Shown here: one piece after another, positions 17,361 through 25,710 of the stretch
Layout: each line of letters opens with the position of its first letter
How positions within the stretch are numbered: the stretch's first letter is position 1
Assembly: GCA_017469335.1 (NCBI GenBank)
Contig: JAFUGP010000176.1
Span: forward strand, 22,791 to 86,790
DNA: 64,000 bases
DNA from: Succinivibrio sp.
Lineage (GTDB): Bacteria; Pseudomonadota; Gammaproteobacteria; Enterobacterales; Succinivibrionaceae
Direction of reading: 5' to 3'
Translations under genes and position numbers: made by a program
The notes under the pieces: model-generated
Database searches by the model: none
What the model was told of the DNA's origin: nothing
The model's input: only the letters and a program-made list of their open reading frames with translations

Positions 17361-18137
17361 ATGAGCAGCCGCATACCCGGGCGAAAACGCCTGCTGTTTC
17401 TGATCACGTTGTCCTTTGCCAACGTGCTAAGCGATCTTTTGGTGCTCGCTCTGGCTTTTGGCCTGGGCAACCTCTGCTTTGCCCTCTGGGTGCGCCACAG
17501 CTATTTAAGCTACGCGCTCGCACTGTGCGCCACGCTGGTTTTGGCCTTTGTGGGCTGCCTGATATTGGTATATCTGTCGGCCCGGGCGCTGCTGCGCAGT
17601 TATGAGCGGCACAAACAGGACTCGCACCAAGATGACGGCTATGCGCAGGTCACGCTGAAGGCAGTAAGTTACGATCAGTCAGCGCTGGATTATTCCTCAT
17701 TGTGCATGGCCCTGTGTGCGGCTTTCGTGATGGTGTGCATCGATAAGGCCATGTTCGGCGGCATCGCCCCGGACGTACAAAATCTGGTGGTGGAGCAGAG
17801 CGCTGCCAACCGCCTGATCTCCATGATCCACGCCAATGTGTATTTCGTCTACACACTGACCGTGCTGGGCTATTTTCTGCTGCTTTCGCTCTGCGATGTG
17901 CTGCTCGGACGCCTGCGCTTTAACCTGCTCTTCTGGCTGTGCGGCTATCGCTGCCACCGGGTCAATCTCACCTTGGAGAATGCCTTGGACGAGCAGGGGC
18001 TGGAGTTGCAGAACATCTTTCTGTTCTCGGGCAGGGAGCCGCTGTCCCGGCAGCTGGTGGTGGTGAAGCTCTCCGATTACCTCTACGCCACTCTGAGCCT
18101 GACTGCGTCCCGCAGTCCCTCGGCAGACCAGGCATGA
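17361..18137 (+). CDS. multispanning membrane protein of unknown function
   Basis: I do not recognise this 258-residue protein. It has a basic N-terminus (MSSRIPGRKR) followed by four likely membrane segments, at roughly residues 11-35, 50-75, 113-130 and 155-180. A polar stretch (SYERHKQDSHQDDGY) near residue 90 separates the two pairs. The final 60 residues are soluble. RBS AAAGGAG precedes the ATG, and a TATAAT box (17307-17312) lies 50 bases upstream. Its stop overlaps the start of the EamA transporter gene (ATGA), so the two are coupled and may work together, but nothing shows how. Confidence 0.8.
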   Translation: MSSRIPGRKRLLFLITLSFANVLSDLLVLALAFGLGNLCFALWVRHSYLSYALALCATLVLAFVGCLILVYLSARALLRSYERHKQDSHQDDGYAQVTLKAVSYDQSALDYSSLCMALCAAFVMVCIDKAMFGGIAPDVQNLVVEQSAANRLISMIHANVYFVYTLTVLGYFLLLSLCDVLLGRLRFNLLFWLCGYRCHRVNLTLENALDEQGLELQNIFLFSGREPLSRQLVVVKLSDYLYATLSLTASRSPSADQA

Positions 18138-18973
18138 TCGCCCGCGAGCTGGTGCTGCTGTGCCTTATCTGGGGCATGAACTGGGTGGTGATGAAACTGG
18201 GCAACGGTTATTTCTCGCCGGTGCTCTTTGCCGCCTTGCGTTTTGGCCTGTGCGTCTTCATCATGCTGCCGCTTACGCTCATCGTCGATCGCTCACTGCC
18301 CCCGCGTGCTCTGTGGCCTTATGTTGCTCTGACAGGGGCCATGCAGATAGCCTACAACAACGCCGTCATGCAGTTGTGTATCGCAAACTTAGGCTCGGGC
18401 CTCTCGGCGGTGCTCAACTACACCATGCCGCTGTGGGTGGCCTTATTGGCGGCACTTTTTCTGGGCGAGAGTTTGAGCATACGCAAGATAGCGGGGCTGC
18501 TCATCAGTCTCATGGGACTGGTGCTCATTCTCAACATTGAATTTCAAGGCTCCGCCCTGTATGTACTGCTGGCTTTGAGCGCGTCTTTGGTCTGGGCAGC
18601 TGCCAGCATCGTGGTCAAACGCAAACTCACCTCCATGAGCATGCTCTCGCTGACCGCCTGGCAGATTGTGGCGGGGGCGGCTCTGCTGCTGCCTGCGGCA
18701 TATTTCAGCGGGCAGACCGCCTACACCGTAAGCGGCGGGGCGGCACTGTGCCTGCTCTACAACGTGCTGCTGGCTTCGGCGCTGGCTTTCTTTTTGTGGA
18801 GCGATCTGCTGCGGCGTATGGCCGCCTCCAAACTGGCTGCCTGCTCACTGTGCATTCCGGTGGTGGGGGTGACAGGCTCGGTGGTGTTTTTAGATGAGAG
18901 GCTGACCTTGAGCATGGCGCTGGGAATGGGACTGGTACTGCTGGGGATCTGGGCCGTGCTGCGCGCCCGCTGA
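18134..18973 (+). CDS. EamA/DMT-family transporter
   Basis: An inner-membrane drug/metabolite exporter-type protein with about ten hydrophobic segments. It consists of two EamA repeats; the second begins around ASLVWAAASIVVKRKL. The proline/glycine-bearing helix ends (LNYTMPLWVALLAALFLGE) are typical of the family. I start it at the ATG at 18134, which overlaps the upstream stop by four bases; the longer open frame from 17939 lies inside the upstream gene and is rejected. At 279 aa it is a normal size. Substrate unknown; family members export amino acids, purines or other metabolites. Confidence 0.9.
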   Translation: MIARELVLLCLIWGMNWVVMKLGNGYFSPVLFAALRFGLCVFIMLPLTLIVDRSLPPRALWPYVALTGAMQIAYNNAVMQLCIANLGSGLSAVLNYTMPLWVALLAALFLGESLSIRKIAGLLISLMGLVLILNIEFQGSALYVLLALSASLVWAAASIVVKRKLTSMSMLSLTAWQIVAGAALLLPAAYFSGQTAYTVSGGAALCLLYNVLLASALAFFLWSDLLRRMAASKLAACSLCIPVVGVTGSVVFLDERLTLSMALGMGLVLLGIWAVLRAR

Positions 18974-18998
18974 ACGGCCTGCGGCACGCAGACTCACC

Positions 18999-19025
18999 AA
19001 AAACGCGGGACCTATGCCCGCGTTT
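18999..19025 (-). terminator. terminator between minE and the EamA gene
   Basis: AAACGCGGG (19001-19009) pairs with CCCGCGTTT (19017-19025) around a 7-base loop. On the minus strand the stem ends in a run of five T, so it closes the min operon. On the plus strand it ends in only three T, but may also stop the convergent transporter transcript. Confidence 0.8.
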
Positions 19026-19047
19026 GACAGATGATCCTGCGCCGTGA

Positions 19048-19329
19048 TCAGGCCTCGGGCTGCTCCAGGGAAACCGACATCTCCATGATGGAGGTGCTGC
19101 CGCGATTGGACATGTGCACCTCTACTGCATCCTCGGAGTAAATCGGTACGTACTTTTTGAGTACCGCGATGATTTCCTGGCGCAGCTGCGGCATGAAATC
19201 GGGGGTGTCGCGGTCGGCGCGATCGTTGATGAGCACCACGCTCAGACGTTTTTTGGCCGACAGCCGCTCATTGTCCTCTTCCTGGCCGGGGCCGAAGATG
19301 GCATCGTGCAATGCTTTTAAATTCAACAT
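19048..19329 (-). CDS. minE: cell division topological specificity factor MinE
   Basis: Drives the pole-to-pole Min oscillation by stimulating MinD ATPase and releasing it from the membrane. This 93-residue protein contains the N-terminal MinD-contact/membrane region and the conserved segment RLSVVLINDR followed by the dimerisation strand (residues about 28-90). The E. coli protein is 88 aa. It follows minD by 16 bases as the last gene of minC-minD-minE. Confidence 0.96.
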   Translation of the reverse strand: MLNLKALHDAIFGPGQEEDNERLSAKKRLSVVLINDRADRDTPDFMPQLRQEIIAVLKKYVPIYSEDAVEVHMSNRGSTSIMEMSVSLEQPEA

Positions 19330-19345
19330 TTTTCACTGCTCCCCT

Positions 19346-20458
19346 CTATTTTTTGAAAATCTTGCTCAACAGGCCTTTTTTGACCTCGGTAAAGCGCAGG
19401 GGCACTTCATTGCCCAGCAGGCGCTCCACGGCGTCGTCATAAGCCTTGCCGGCATCGGACTGCTGATTGAGGATCACGGGATTACCGGAATTGGATGCCT
19501 TAAGCACGTCCTGAGACTCGGGGATCACACCTAACAGCGGGATGGTGAGCAGCTCCTGCACGTCCTCCACCGACAGCATCTCGTTGCGTTTGACCCGCTG
19601 AGGCAGGTAGCGGGTAAGCAGCAGTTTGGCCACCACCGGTTCCATGTTGAGCACGGCCCGGCGGGATCTGGCGTTCAAAATGCCGATGATGCGGTCACTG
19701 TCACGTACCGAGGACACTTCAGGGTTGGTGGTGACAATGGCTTCGTCGGCAAAGTACAGGCTCATCAGCGCGCCGGTCTCAATTCCGGCCGGGCTGTCGC
19801 AGATGACGTACTCAAAATCCATTTCATCCAGGGTACGCAGCACTTTTTCCACGCCTTCCAAGGTCAGAGCATCCTTGTCCTTGGTCTGTGAGGCCGGCAA
19901 CACGAAGAGGTTGTCGACATGACGGTCCTTGATGAGAGCCTGATTGAGCTTGGCCTCGCCGTTGATGACATTGATGAAGTCGTATACCACGCGGCGCTCG
20001 CAGCCCATGATAAGGTCGAGATTGCGCAGCCCCACGTCAAAGTCGATGACGGCAGTTTTGTGGCCTTTCATGGCCAGACCGGTGGCGATGGCCGCCGAGG
20101 AGGTGGTCTTGCCCACGCCGCCCTTGCCTGAGGTCACCACGATGATGTGCAGTTTGAATGGTTCGGGACTGATATTGCCTGTGAGCTTGTCACTCTCCTG
20201 CTCCCCGATTGCGCTGTCTTGATCATCCCCCGCGTCGCTCCCGTCTGCACCCTGAGCCTGCTCGGTCCCCTCTTGGGCGGCTTTCTCTGCCTCGGTGCTG
20301 TCCGCTTGCGGAGCATCTGACTGGGCGGCGGCAGACTCGGTGAGACCGTCTGCCTGCTGAGTTTGCTCCTCGTTTTCAGTCATGAGGGACTTATCGTCCA
20401 AAAGCTCCTCTTGGAGTTCTTTTTTATCCTGCTTTTTTTGTTTGTCCTGTTTTGACAT
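19346..20458 (-). CDS. minD: septum site-determining ATPase MinD with long acidic N-terminal extension
   Basis: A membrane-cycling ATPase that recruits MinC and prevents division at the poles. Residues 105-370 match MinD throughout: deviant Walker A SGKGGVGKTTS (110-120), MGCERRVVYDF, TTNPEVSSVRDSDR, and a C-terminal amphipathic membrane helix KKGLLSKIFKK. Ordinary MinD is about 270 aa and begins at this Walker A strand. Here about 104 residues precede it: a basic start (MSKQDKQKKQDKK), then a low-complexity stretch rich in Glu, Asp, Gln, Ala and Ser. The 370-codon start is supported by AGGA eight bases upstream, 16 bases after the minC stop. The next Met in frame is at residue 26, and none lies close to the Walker strand. 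So the extension seems real. Its function is unknown. Confidence 0.95.
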   Translation of the reverse strand: MSKQDKQKKQDKKELQEELLDDKSLMTENEEQTQQADGLTESAAAQSDAPQADSTEAEKAAQEGTEQAQGADGSDAGDDQDSAIGEQESDKLTGNISPEPFKLHIIVVTSGKGGVGKTTSSAAIATGLAMKGHKTAVIDFDVGLRNLDLIMGCERRVVYDFINVINGEAKLNQALIKDRHVDNLFVLPASQTKDKDALTLEGVEKVLRTLDEMDFEYVICDSPAGIETGALMSLYFADEAIVTTNPEVSSVRDSDRIIGILNARSRRAVLNMEPVVAKLLLTRYLPQRVKRNEMLSVEDVQELLTIPLLGVIPESQDVLKASNSGNPVILNQQSDAGKAYDDAVERLLGNEVPLRFTEVKKGLLSKIFKK

Positions 20459-20473
20459 GGTAGTTTCCTGAGG

Positions 20474-21337
20474 TTAATTTCTCGCAGTACCTTGCTGGTG
20501 GATCCTGATGCTGCGGTAGTGCAGCGCCTTGCCCTGCAAAGTAACGAGCTGTCCGTAGCCCAACGGGGCTACGGCATTGTTTAAGGGATCCTTTTCGATA
20601 TCCTCGGCCGTCTGATAGTTGCCGGCGATGGCCACGAAGGTGGGGGCAAACTGCCCCTGGGTGTAAATGAGGGCCTCGGGGTAACCCGGGTCGGCGTCAT
20701 TGCGCGGGGAGCCGGCGTAGACCTCGCCGTTGAGATCGCCTAAGATGATGATGTGGTGCGAGGCGATGACACGGGCGCCACTGCCCACCGAGCCCAGGAT
20801 CAGCACGCTGTTGCCGGGGGCACTGATGGTCTCTCCCGAGCGCACGTTGCGGCTGATGACCAGCAGTGGTTCGGGATTTTTTACCTCCACCGGCACCTTG
20901 ACCTCGTAGGGGACCGGCACCTTGACCGGGACCTGCACTTCGATGGTCTTGGTAATCACCTTGGGTTTGAAGTTATCGTCGCGCAGGCGGGCATAGCGGT
21001 TGGAATTGACCACCGGAATGCCGCGTCTGGTCAGGACCGCAGCCCGCTCCTCGGTGATGGCCCCCGACAGTCCCAGAAGGAACATGCCGTACTCGCGGCA
21101 CAAAGCCTGCAGGGCGGGGTAATCGAGATCCTGCAGATAGTTGACCTCGGCCACATCGATAACCACCGGCACGTTTTCATAGATCTCGCGGTTGGGAGCG
21201 ATTTTCTCCTGCAACAGAGTCCTGAGATCCTCAACTTTGCCGCTGGGCAGCATGATGGTGTTGAAGGCGTAACCGGTGCGCGACAGATCCGCCGCGCGGG
21301 GATTCCGTCCGGTGGTAATCTCTTCTGTTTCGCTCAT
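20474..21337 (-). CDS. minC: septum site-determining protein MinC
   Basis: An inhibitor of FtsZ polymerisation, positioned by MinD. The protein is 287 aa, against 231 in E. coli. An N-terminal FtsZ-inhibiting domain (to about residue 125) is followed by a linker in which short Val-Pro/Lys-Val units recur (VQVPVKVPVPYEVKVPVEVK, about residues 140-160). The C-terminal beta-helix domain, which binds MinD and dimerises, starts at about 165 (RSGETISAPGNSVLILG). The unusual linker accounts for part of the extra length. First gene of the min operon, divergent from ycgL as in E. coli. Confidence 0.95.
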   Translation of the reverse strand: MSETEEITTGRNPRAADLSRTGYAFNTIMLPSGKVEDLRTLLQEKIAPNREIYENVPVVIDVAEVNYLQDLDYPALQALCREYGMFLLGLSGAITEERAAVLTRRGIPVVNSNRYARLRDDNFKPKVITKTIEVQVPVKVPVPYEVKVPVEVKNPEPLLVISRNVRSGETISAPGNSVLILGSVGSGARVIASHHIIILGDLNGEVYAGSPRNDADPGYPEALIYTQGQFAPTFVAIAGNYQTAEDIEKDPLNNAVAPLGYGQLVTLQGKALHYRSIRIHQQGTARN

Positions 21338-21378
21338 TACGCTCTTATTTTCCGTGGTGGGGCAGCTGTATTAGTTGA

Positions 21379-21415
21379 GGCCGCCACTGCCTGAACTTAC
21401 AGGCGGCCCTTTTTT
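21379..21415 (+). terminator. terminator-like hairpin between minC and ycgL
   Basis: GGCCGCC (21379-21385) pairs with GGCGGCC (21402-21408), followed on the plus strand by C and six T. No plus-strand gene lies upstream, as minC is read the other way. It could end a short transcript antisense to the minC leader, or act as an insulator before the ycgL promoter. It could also be a minC leader structure. Confidence 0.4.
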
Positions 21416-21519
21416 ACACAAACGTATTCTAGCACACAAAGGGGGACAAAAATGCCGCTTGGCGGGAGCAAGGACAGAGGCATTCTCAGCGCTGGCACGG
21501 CCCGCTCTGCAGCAGGATA

Positions 21520-21528
21520 TGCTACAAT
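21520..21528 (+). promoter_or_regulatory. extended -10 promoter of ycgL
   Basis: TGCTACAAT is an extended -10 element (TG, one base, TACAAT) about 75 bases before the ycgL start. No good -35 box is found, as is common with extended -10 promoters. Confidence 0.45.
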
Positions 21529-21601
21529 CTGTCTTGCGTAACCTTTTGTTTTATTGGCTTTAATTTTAAGAGAGTGCCGGTGCACTCTCAGGAGAGCGGG
21601 C

Positions 21602-21928
21602 ATGAGAGACACCATTGTCTATGTCTACAAGAGCAGCAAACGCCTCAGGGGTTATCTTTATTTGAGGGAGAAGGATGACTTTTCGGTGCTGCCCGAGGCG
21701 CTGTTTACGGCCTTTGGCATGCCGCAGTTTCTGATGATGTTCGCGCTTAAAAAACATCCCGTGCTGCCCAAAATCACCCCCGAGCAGTTGCAGGCGGCTT
21801 TAGATGAGAAGGGTTTTTTACTGCGCATCGACACCGAGGAGGATGAGGAGAGTCTCATCAACGAGGAGCGCCGTTACCGCGGGCTGCCGCCCTTAACCCG
21901 CGAACAGCTCAATGATTTTTTCCACTGA
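21602..21928 (+). CDS. ycgL: YcgL domain protein
   Basis: A small cytoplasmic protein (108 aa) of the YcgL family (UPF0745), function unknown. The hallmarks are VYVYKSSKRLRGYLYL at the start, the KDDFSVLPEALFTAFG segment at about residues 24-38 and a leucine-rich helical end. I start it at the ATG at 21602, which has GGAG eight bases upstream; the longer frame from 21554 has no ribosome site. Adjacency to minCDE is conserved in E. coli and many gammaproteobacteria, but a role in division has not been shown. Confidence 0.9.
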   Translation: MRDTIVYVYKSSKRLRGYLYLREKDDFSVLPEALFTAFGMPQFLMMFALKKHPVLPKITPEQLQAALDEKGFLLRIDTEEDEESLINEERRYRGLPPLTREQLNDFFH

Positions 21929-22063
21929 CGCCGCTCAGGCTGCGGGCACGCCACTTTGTTAAGCTGATCGCTGACCGGCACCGCGCTCTTTGTTAGGATT
22001 CCCTCAGGTTGCCTGGATCATGAAATTTAAGAGGGACCCGCTTGCGGGCTTTAGGGAGGCATC

Positions 22064-22291
22064 ATGAGCAATCTGTACAGTGAAGGCACCACGGTCGCCG
22101 AGGGCTACTATATGTTCACCTTCCCGGAGGGGCTTGAGAAGAGCTGCTGGTTTGTGTGGTGCAAGTCCCTTGACCGCGAGAGCTACAAGTTGGTGGGCTT
22201 TGTGCCTGCCGCTGAAGAGGAGCGCACCAATCCGCCGCCGGCGCTGCAGCTTCTGGAAAAAGCGCGTCAGCTTAAAGTGGCCGGCTCTTAG
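22064..22291 (+). CDS. small protein of unknown function
   Basis: A 75-residue protein with no family I can name. It opens MSNLYSEGTTVAEGYYMFTFPEG, with a mid segment rich in aromatic residues and Cys (SCWFVWCKSLD) and an alternating-helix C-terminus. It has no signal peptide or membrane span. GGGAGG four bases before the ATG supports translation, and its position between ycgL and a convergent hydrolase gene makes a chance frame unlikely. It may be cotranscribed with ycgL, 135 bases away. Confidence 0.65.
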   Translation: MSNLYSEGTTVAEGYYMFTFPEGLEKSCWFVWCKSLDRESYKLVGFVPAAEEERTNPPPALQLLEKARQLKVAGS

Positions 22292-22334
22292 CGCAGCGCT
22301 CCCCATCCAATCTTCTTTGCCCTGCATTACGTCC

Positions 22335-22970
22335 TCAGCTCCAGCTGAGGGTGTAGGGGTTGTTGCTTTTCTCAAAACCGATGGTGGTGTCGGGGCCGTG
22401 TCCGCACAGAGCCCGGCACTGCGCGGGCAGGGCATAAAGTCTTGCGGTCAGCGAGTGCAGCAGTTGTTCGGTATTCCCGCCGGGAAAGTCGGTGCGGCCC
22501 ACCGAGCCGTAAAACAAGGTGTCACCGCAGAGCACGAAATTCTCGCTCTGACAGTAATAACTCACTCCCCCGGGTGTATGCCCCGGGGTGCTGATGACCT
22601 GCAACCTGAGTCCGGCGTATTCGATGAGCTCGCCGTCACTGACATATTGGGGATGCAACGCCTCGGTAACCGGCAGCGAGAGCATGGCGGCCTGAGCCTG
22701 CAGGTTCTGCAGTAAAAAATCATCCCCCGCTCCCGGACCTATGATTTTGATCTGCGCAAGCCTTGAGAGTTCAGCTGCCGCGGCGCAATGATCCAGATGA
22801 GCGTGAGTGAGCAGTATCGCCACCGGTACCAAAGAGAGTTCCCGGCAGGTGGCAAGAATGCGTTCGGCCTCATCGCCCGGATCGCAGATGAGCGCATGGT
22901 GGCCGTCGCCGCTTAGGATACGGCAGTTTTGCTGGTAGGGGGAGACTACGACAACTTCGTTTATCAGCAT
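22335..22970 (-). CDS. MBL-fold metallo-hydrolase, YcbL/GloC-like
   Basis: A glyoxalase II-type zinc hydrolase, cytoplasmic. The metal motif THAHLDH (about residues 55-61) is followed by the remaining ligands in STPGHTPGG and CGDTLFYGSVGRTD, and by a final histidine in LCGHGPDT. The size (about 211 aa) and the motifs resemble E. coli YcbL/GloC, which cleaves S-lactoylglutathione-type thioesters. The start at 22970 is chosen because GGAG stands six bases upstream; an alternative ATG four codons earlier overlaps that site. It begins 17 bases after the rlmI stop, so it is probably cotranscribed. Confidence 0.88.
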   Translation of the reverse strand: MLINEVVVVSPYQQNCRILSGDGHHALICDPGDEAERILATCRELSLVPVAILLTHAHLDHCAAAAELSRLAQIKIIGPGAGDDFLLQNLQAQAAMLSLPVTEALHPQYVSDGELIEYAGLRLQVISTPGHTPGGVSYYCQSENFVLCGDTLFYGSVGRTDFPGGNTEQLLHSLTARLYALPAQCRALCGHGPDTTIGFEKSNNPYTLSWS

Positions 22971-22987
22971 TGGCAACTCCATTTACT

Positions 22988-24220
22988 TCATTGTGCGACC
23001 AATAGACGGTCTGTTTTGGCCTTAAAGCGGCCGCAGTGTCTGACCGCCAGCCCCTTCAGATAGAGGCTCTCGGGGCAGCTGAGGGCTACGGGGTGATCTC
23101 CGGCCTGCGAGAGGTGAGCGGTAATTTGAGCGCAGACGCCGGCATCGACAGCCGCATCGGCCACTATTTTCTGAAACAGCGCTCGTTCCAGGGCTCCTGA
23201 GCAGGAAAAAGTCAGCAGCATCCCGCCCTCGGCGAGCAGCTCAAAACCTAAGCGGTTGATGTCCTGATAACCGCGGCAGGCCCGCTTTAAATGAGCCGCG
23301 CCGTCGGCAAACTTGGGCGGATCCAGAATGATCAGATCGTAACGCGCCCCCTTTTGCTGCTCCTGCCTTAAAAAATCAAAGACATCCGCCTTGATGAATT
23401 GGCAGCGTCCCGGATCCAGGTGATTCTCCAGTACCGCACTTTTGGCCTGCTCCAGAGCCGCTCTGGAAAGGTCGACGTTGGTAAGGGACAGTGCCCCGCC
23501 TTTCAGGCACCACAGTCCGAAGCCTCCGGTGTAGCTAAAACAGTTGAGGACGCGGGCCTGCGCGGCAAAATCCGCGGCGAACCGGCGGTTGTCGCGCTGA
23601 TCCAGATAGGCGCCGGTTTTGTGCCCGGTTTTGAGATTGCAGGGCAGGAGAATGGTGTTCTCCTCCTTCAGGTAAAGACAGTCGGGCGGCTCCTGGCCCC
23701 ACAGCACGCCGCAACGCTCCTCAAGTCCTTCTTTGCGGCGGGCCTTGAGATCGGAACGCTCGTAGATGGAGACCTCAGGACAGAGCCGGCGCAGCACGCT
23801 CACAATCAGCTGACGCCATAAGTCCATGCCGTAGCTGGAGATGGCCATCACCAGAAAATCGCCATAACGGTCCAGGGTAAGTCCCGGCAGCAGATCGGCC
23901 TCGGCATCCACCACTCTTACGGCTTCATTGCCGCGCCGCTGCAGTGCCCGACGCCTTTCAAACGCCTCACTTAAGCGGGCAAAAAGCCAGTCCTCATCGG
24001 GCAGCTGATTCTCTTCAAACGAAAGCGCGCGCACCGTGATCTGCGAGTGGGCACTGTAGTGTCCGTAGGCTAAAAAGTCTCCGCAGGAGCTTATCAGACG
24101 CACCACCGCTCCGTTGGGCAGTGACTTAGGGAGAGAGGCGATGGCCCGGGAAAACACCCAGGGGTGATGACGCAACAGGGATTTTTCGCGTCCCTCGTGT
24201 AAAATAAGCTCTGGCAGCAT
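22988..24220 (-). CDS. rlmI: 23S rRNA m5C methyltransferase RlmI
   Basis: Methylates a cytosine of 23S rRNA (C1962 in E. coli). The 410-residue protein has an N-terminal PUA-type domain beginning GREKSLLRHHPWVFSRA, a middle EEHD-like domain, and a Rossmann methyltransferase domain with VLNCFSYTGGFGL (about residue 240) and the DPPKF motif. The strand end LLTFSCSGALE carries the catalytic cysteine region. The start at 24220 matches the family start and has AGGA six bases upstream; 41 further codons upstream show no similarity. E. coli RlmI is 396 aa. Confidence 0.94.
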   Translation of the reverse strand: MLPELILHEGREKSLLRHHPWVFSRAIASLPKSLPNGAVVRLISSCGDFLAYGHYSAHSQITVRALSFEENQLPDEDWLFARLSEAFERRRALQRRGNEAVRVVDAEADLLPGLTLDRYGDFLVMAISSYGMDLWRQLIVSVLRRLCPEVSIYERSDLKARRKEGLEERCGVLWGQEPPDCLYLKEENTILLPCNLKTGHKTGAYLDQRDNRRFAADFAAQARVLNCFSYTGGFGLWCLKGGALSLTNVDLSRAALEQAKSAVLENHLDPGRCQFIKADVFDFLRQEQQKGARYDLIILDPPKFADGAAHLKRACRGYQDINRLGFELLAEGGMLLTFSCSGALERALFQKIVADAAVDAGVCAQITAHLSQAGDHPVALSCPESLYLKGLAVRHCGRFKAKTDRLLVAQ

Positions 24221-24320
24221 CTGGCATCCTTGTGTAAAGCTCTCCAACCTAACAAGAAGGTCGCAAGAACTCAGGAGGGGAGAGGCAATTCTAGCATTAT
24301 TGTCTTCCCCTGACAGCATA

Positions 24321-24361
24321 CAGTGCCGCCAATGCGCAGCCAAGGGCCCCCTGCGGCACTG
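24321..24361. repeat. inverted repeat between rlmI and macA
   Basis: CAGTGCCGC (24321-24329) and GCGGCACTG (24353-24361) are perfect 9-base complements with a 23-base loop. There is no T-run on either side. It lies in the 281-base divergent region that must hold the promoters of rlmI and macA, so it may be a regulator site or a leader structure. I see no clear -35/-10 pair in this region. Confidence 0.35.
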
Positions 24362-24501
24362 CGCTAAATGAAGCTTTTGGGTCTTTGCTTCCCCTGTCTG
24401 GTTGATGCTTTGCCGTCCTGGCTAAGTTTCATCTAAGGATGAGGGGCTAAAATGATAAAGGCGGCCGCGGGGCTGTCCGGAAAAATTCAGAGGAGGGAGG
24501 A

Positions 24502-25710
24502 ATGGCGCAGGGAAATTTCAAGACTGCCAAAGCGGTGAAACTGGGGTTGCTCATCTTGGTGCTGCTGGCCGGCGGGGTTGTGCTCTACCGCAGTTGCAAT
24601 GCCGACAAAGCACCCTCCTATATGACCGTGCAGCCTCAGGTGCGCGACATCGTAAAACAGGTGTTTGCCACCGGTACCGTCGAGGGCAGTACCGAGGTGG
24701 ATGTGGGCGCGCAGGTGTCAGGTCAGATCCTCACTTTGCACGTCAAGACCGGCGATGAGGTCAAAAAGGGCGATCTGCTCTGTGAAATCGACCCCAAGAT
24801 CCAGGAGAACACCCTGCGGGCGGCAGAAGCAGAGGTGCTGATGATCAGTGCCAAGATCAGGGCCAAGGAAGCCGAGATTAAAAAACTGAGCGCCGATTAC
24901 AAGCGCAAGGCGGGGCTTAAGAAAATCGATGCCACCTCCAAACAGGAACTGGAAGCCTCGGAGGCCGCCTACGAGATAGCCAAGGCCGAGCTTGATCAGC
25001 TAAACGCCCAGTACACGCAGGATCTGGTATCCGTGGATGATGCCAAGACCAATTTAGGTTATACCAAAATCACCGCTCCCATGGACGGCACGGTCTACGG
25101 GGTGGTGGTCTCGGAGGGTCAGACCGTCAACGCCAACCAGACCACCCCCACCATTTTGCGCATGGCGGTCATGGATACGGTAGTGGTCAAAACCGAGATT
25201 TCCGAGGCTGATGTGGTGAACGTCGCCCCGGGCATGGAGTGCACTTTTACGGTGCTGGGCCTGCCTTATCGCGAATTCAAGGCTGTGCTCGGCCGGGTGG
25301 CGCCGGCTCCGTCAAGCTATGAGAGCTCCTCTAGTACCTCCAGTTCCTCGTCATCCTCTTCCTCCACCGCGATCTACTACAACGCCGATCTGCTGGTGGA
25401 AAATGAGGACAGGGTGCTGCGCAAGGATATGACCGCCGATGTGACCATCAACATCGACAGCCGCTCGCAGGTGCTGGCGCTGCCTTTGACCGCGCTGCGC
25501 AGCGAGGGATCCGACACGGCCACCATCTATGTGCTCGATGATCAAAAACAGGTACGGGAACGTCGGGTGGGCATCGGCATACGCGATGATCGCTTTGTGG
25601 AGATCACCTCGGGCCTGGAGAGTGGGGAGAGCGTGGTCATCGGCGATGACGTGCAGACTGCCGAGCAGGCGGCCATGCAGAACGATCGTCGTCCGCGGGG
25701 GCCGTTCTGA
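24502..25710 (+). CDS. macA: MacA-type periplasmic adaptor of an ABC efflux pump
   Basis: Links the inner-membrane ABC transporter MacB to an outer-membrane channel. The 402-residue protein has an N-terminal membrane anchor (about residues 13-29), split lipoyl halves (VDVGAQVSGQILTLHVKTGDEVKKGDLL at 67-93 and YTKITAPMDGTVYG at 187-200), a coiled-coil hairpin between them and beta-barrel/membrane-proximal domains. A serine tract occupies residues 271-289 (15 of 19 are Ser), coded with mixed serine codons. Ribosome site AGGAGGG lies close upstream of the ATG. Overlap with macB by one base (TGATG) indicates coupling. Confidence 0.92.
   Translation: MAQGNFKTAKAVKLGLLILVLLAGGVVLYRSCNADKAPSYMTVQPQVRDIVKQVFATGTVEGSTEVDVGAQVSGQILTLHVKTGDEVKKGDLLCEIDPKIQENTLRAAEAEVLMISAKIRAKEAEIKKLSADYKRKAGLKKIDATSKQELEASEAAYEIAKAELDQLNAQYTQDLVSVDDAKTNLGYTKITAPMDGTVYGVVVSEGQTVNANQTTPTILRMAVMDTVVVKTEISEADVVNVAPGMECTFTVLGLPYREFKAVLGRVAPAPSSYESSSSTSSSSSSSSSTAIYYNADLLVENEDRVLRKDMTADVTINIDSRSQVLALPLTALRSEGSDTATIYVLDDQKQVRERRVGIGIRDDRFVEITSGLESGESVVIGDDVQTAEQAAMQNDRRPRGPF

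Noticed and set aside
17939..18133. 65-codon N-terminal extension of the EamA transporter
   Set aside because: Lies inside the upstream membrane-protein gene in another frame; the ATG at 18134 gives a normal EamA start with ATGA coupling.
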